Assembly (NCBI GenBank): GCA_937899935.1
Contig: CALCOW010000530.1
Span: 1-8,513, forward strand
DNA: 8,513 bases
Direction of reading: 5' to 3'
Source: an uncultured Phycisphaerae bacterium
GTDB lineage: Bacteria; Planctomycetota; Phycisphaerae; Phycisphaerales; SM1A02
The notes below the pieces were generated by a model. It was not told where the DNA came from. It saw only the letters and a list, made by a program, of their open reading frames with translations, and searched no databases. Every line of letters starts with the position of its first letter. Positions within the stretch are counted from its first letter, which is position 1. A program made the translations under genes and the position numbers. This document shows, one piece after another, positions 6,903 to 8,513 of the stretch.

Positions 6903-8513
6903 ATGCTACACACTACAACGTCATGCCTTGCCGTCCTTCTTATCGCCAACATCTGTTCAATCTCCTTCGCGGGACAAGAGGACTGCCAAAGATTCAGCGC
7001 TTGGAATGTAAGCAGTGGTCAATACCTTGATCTCCCAACAGAATTGAACGATGTAGTTGCCATTAAAGCTGGAGATGCGTTCACCATGGCACTGCGAAAA
7101 GACGGCCAGGTGGTCGTCTGGGGCGAGGCCCCGTATGACACCTTAGAAAGATACACTCCTTGGACCTATCCATATGCGGTCGCCACTGGCATCCAGTTTC
7201 GATGCCTCTTGTTGGCTGGTCGAGACGAGTGGATGCACGCGCTCCGTGATGACAACACCATTATGGCATTCCACTTCGATGCCGTTCCAGACCCCCCGGT
7301 CATCCGCAATGGCACTTTCCCAGAAGTCACTGCGATGGCCAATGGAAACGACGACTCGAGTTTCAATACGGAATCCTTCTTACTTCTGCTTGACTCATCC
7401 GGAAACGTGACAGGGTCTGGATACAGTCCCGACAACATTGACATGGTCCCCGAGAACCTGGGCATTGTTCGGGCAATCGCATCCAGCGATCGTCACGCCA
7501 TGGCTCTGGATGCCAACGGTCGGATCACGTGCTGGGGAAACAATGACTATGGCCAATGTGATGTCCCCGACGGACTTGAAGGTGCGACTGCGATTGCGGC
7601 AGGCTCAGGGCATTCTCTCGCGTTGCTTGCCAACGGCACCATCATCGCCTGGGGCCTGAACGACCATGGTCAATGCAATGTGCCCGTTGATCTGACAAAC
7701 GTGATTGCGATTGCCGGAGGTGGATACCACTCACTGGCACTTCGAAGCGATGGAAGTGTGGTTGGCTGGGGCCATGACGGATGGGGCCAATCAACCATTC
7801 CCGACGGTCTCTCTGGAGTTACGCAAATTGATGCAGGCTTATGGCATTCCGCCGCATTGAAGTCTGACGGTACGGTTGCCGCATGGGGCAGCAACCTCTG
7901 GGGGCAAACCGATATCCAGCCCACTGTGACTCATGATCTCACTGATGCTCGCGACTTCGCGATGGGTCTCCGCCATCGTCTAGTGCTGAAATCCGATGGC
8001 ACCATTGTCGCATGGGGAACCGGGATCATCGGATGGGGTGAAGAAGACTATGGGCAACTCGACGTACCGAGTGATCTCGGAGAGGTGATTGATATCACTG
8101 CCGGCTACTTTCACTCCTTGGCCATTGAAGCCGATGGCAACGTGGTCGCCTGGGGCAACGATGAACACGGTCAATCAACGGTTCCAGATGATCTGAATGA
8201 GGCAGTCGCAATCGCCGCTGGTCACAGTCACTCGCTGGCACTTCGCGATGACCACACCGTGGTGGCCTGGGGATTAAACGATTCTGGACAATGCGATGTC
8301 CCCGCAGATCTGAATGGTGTGCGGGCCATCGCCGCAGGCTTGCATCATTCGTTAGCGCTTCGATTCGACGGAACCGTAGTCGCCTGGGGAGAAAATGACC
8401 GTGGTCAAACCACGCTCCCTGCGGGACTGACAAACATTCAGGCAATCGCTGCCGGCGGCCTTCATTCCCTGGCCCTGCGCGATGATGGAACCGTCGTCGC
8501 ATGGGGAGACGCA
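6903..8513 (+). CDS. Secreted RCC1-repeat (ATS1-like) beta-propeller protein, 3' partial
   Basis: The frame is open from the ATG at 6903 to the window edge without a stop (537 codons). An in-frame TGA at 6876-6878 excludes an upstream start, and a weak GGGA lies 7 bases before the ATG. Residues 1-23 form a Sec signal peptide (SCLAVLLIANICSISFA, probable cleavage before GQEDC) with no lipobox, so the protein is exported. RCC1-type repeats follow, with consensus WGxNDxGQxxVPxDLxxVxAIAAGxxHSLALRxDGTVVA. The repeat-defining WG tryptophans fall at residues 73, 211, 250, 289, 328, 371, 378, 417, 456, 495 and 534, with exact 39-residue spacing except around 328-378. The region 74-210 holds weaker, diverged repeats. 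Known: RCC1 propellers bind proteins or nucleic acids; bacterial secreted versions are generally uncharacterised. The repeat is shorter than the canonical one of about 50-60 residues. No anchor or C-terminal sorting domain can be seen because the gene is cut. Confidence 0.9.
   Translation, partial: MLHTTTSCLAVLLIANICSISFAGQEDCQRFSAWNVSSGQYLDLPTELNDVVAIKAGDAFTMALRKDGQVVVWGEAPYDTLERYTPWTYPYAVATGIQFRCLLLAGRDEWMHALRDDNTIMAFHFDAVPDPPVIRNGTFPEVTAMANGNDDSSFNTESFLLLLDSSGNVTGSGYSPDNIDMVPENLGIVRAIASSDRHAMALDANGRITCWGNNDYGQCDVPDGLEGATAIAAGSGHSLALLANGTIIAWGLNDHGQCNVPVDLTNVIAIAGGGYHSLALRSDGSVVGWGHDGWGQSTIPDGLSGVTQIDAGLWHSAALKSDGTVAAWGSNLWGQTDIQPTVTHDLTDARDFAMGLRHRLVLKSDGTIVAWGTGIIGWGEEDYGQLDVPSDLGEVIDITAGYFHSLAIEADGNVVAWGNDEHGQSTVPDDLNEAVAIAAGHSHSLALRDDHTVVAWGLNDSGQCDVPADLNGVRAIAAGLHHSLALRFDGTVVAWGENDRGQTTLPAGLTNIQAIAAGGLHSLALRDDGTVVAWGDA

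Noticed and set aside
8095..8502. 135-codon minus-strand frame antisense to the RCC1 gene, with similar ones at 7980-8174 and 7670-7924
   Set aside because: They mirror the 117-base repeats on the coding strand. The products are Arg/Pro/His-rich with no recognisable domain, so they are shadows of the repeat codons.

Overview
The window most resembles the chromosome of a Planctomycetota-like (possibly Phycisphaerae-like) environmental bacterium. This rests on inference from gene content: a CRTAC1-type VCBS/ASPIC lipoprotein paired with a TPR lipoprotein, a secreted short-repeat RCC1 protein, and a high share of exported proteins in a loosely packed genome of middling GC. No rRNA, tRNA, CRISPR array or intact insertion sequence is visible, and no mobile-element boundary could be supported.

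Layout. Bases 1-558 (+) hold the C-terminal part of a HAD-superfamily phosphatase whose 5' end lies off the window. It converges on a two-gene minus-strand operon (3783 down to 584). The first gene encodes a CRTAC1-like lipoprotein with seven calcium-loop VCBS/FG-GAP repeats and a C-terminal ASPIC/UnbV domain. The second encodes a TPR lipoprotein whose ATG overlaps the first gene's TGA (ATGA). A 253-base spacer separates this operon from a divergent plus-strand gene for a DUF4056-type exported, probably lipid-anchored protein (ending at 5185). That gene converges on a minus-strand SYLF/Ysc84-domain lipoprotein (5768 down to 5211). A short divergent promoter region then leads to rluA (5865-6563, +), a 23S rRNA/tRNA pseudouridine synthase, which is followed by a good intrinsic terminator. 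After about 300 bases without a convincing gene, a secreted RCC1-repeat protein starts at 6903 (+) and runs off the right edge. Its repeats follow an exact 39-residue (117-base) period, broken once.

How the genes work together. Apart from the translationally coupled CRTAC1-TPR pair, the neighbours look functionally independent. The common theme is the cell envelope: five of the seven genes encode proteins with a lipoprotein or Sec signal peptide. rluA and the HAD phosphatase are ordinary cytoplasmic functions. I see no clear evidence of a new defence, mobile or biosynthetic system. The features most worth a second look are the lipoprotein operon, the regular RCC1 repeat array with its one expanded unit, the possible metal-site residues in the DUF4056-type protein, and the 9-bp inverted repeat just ahead of the RCC1 gene.
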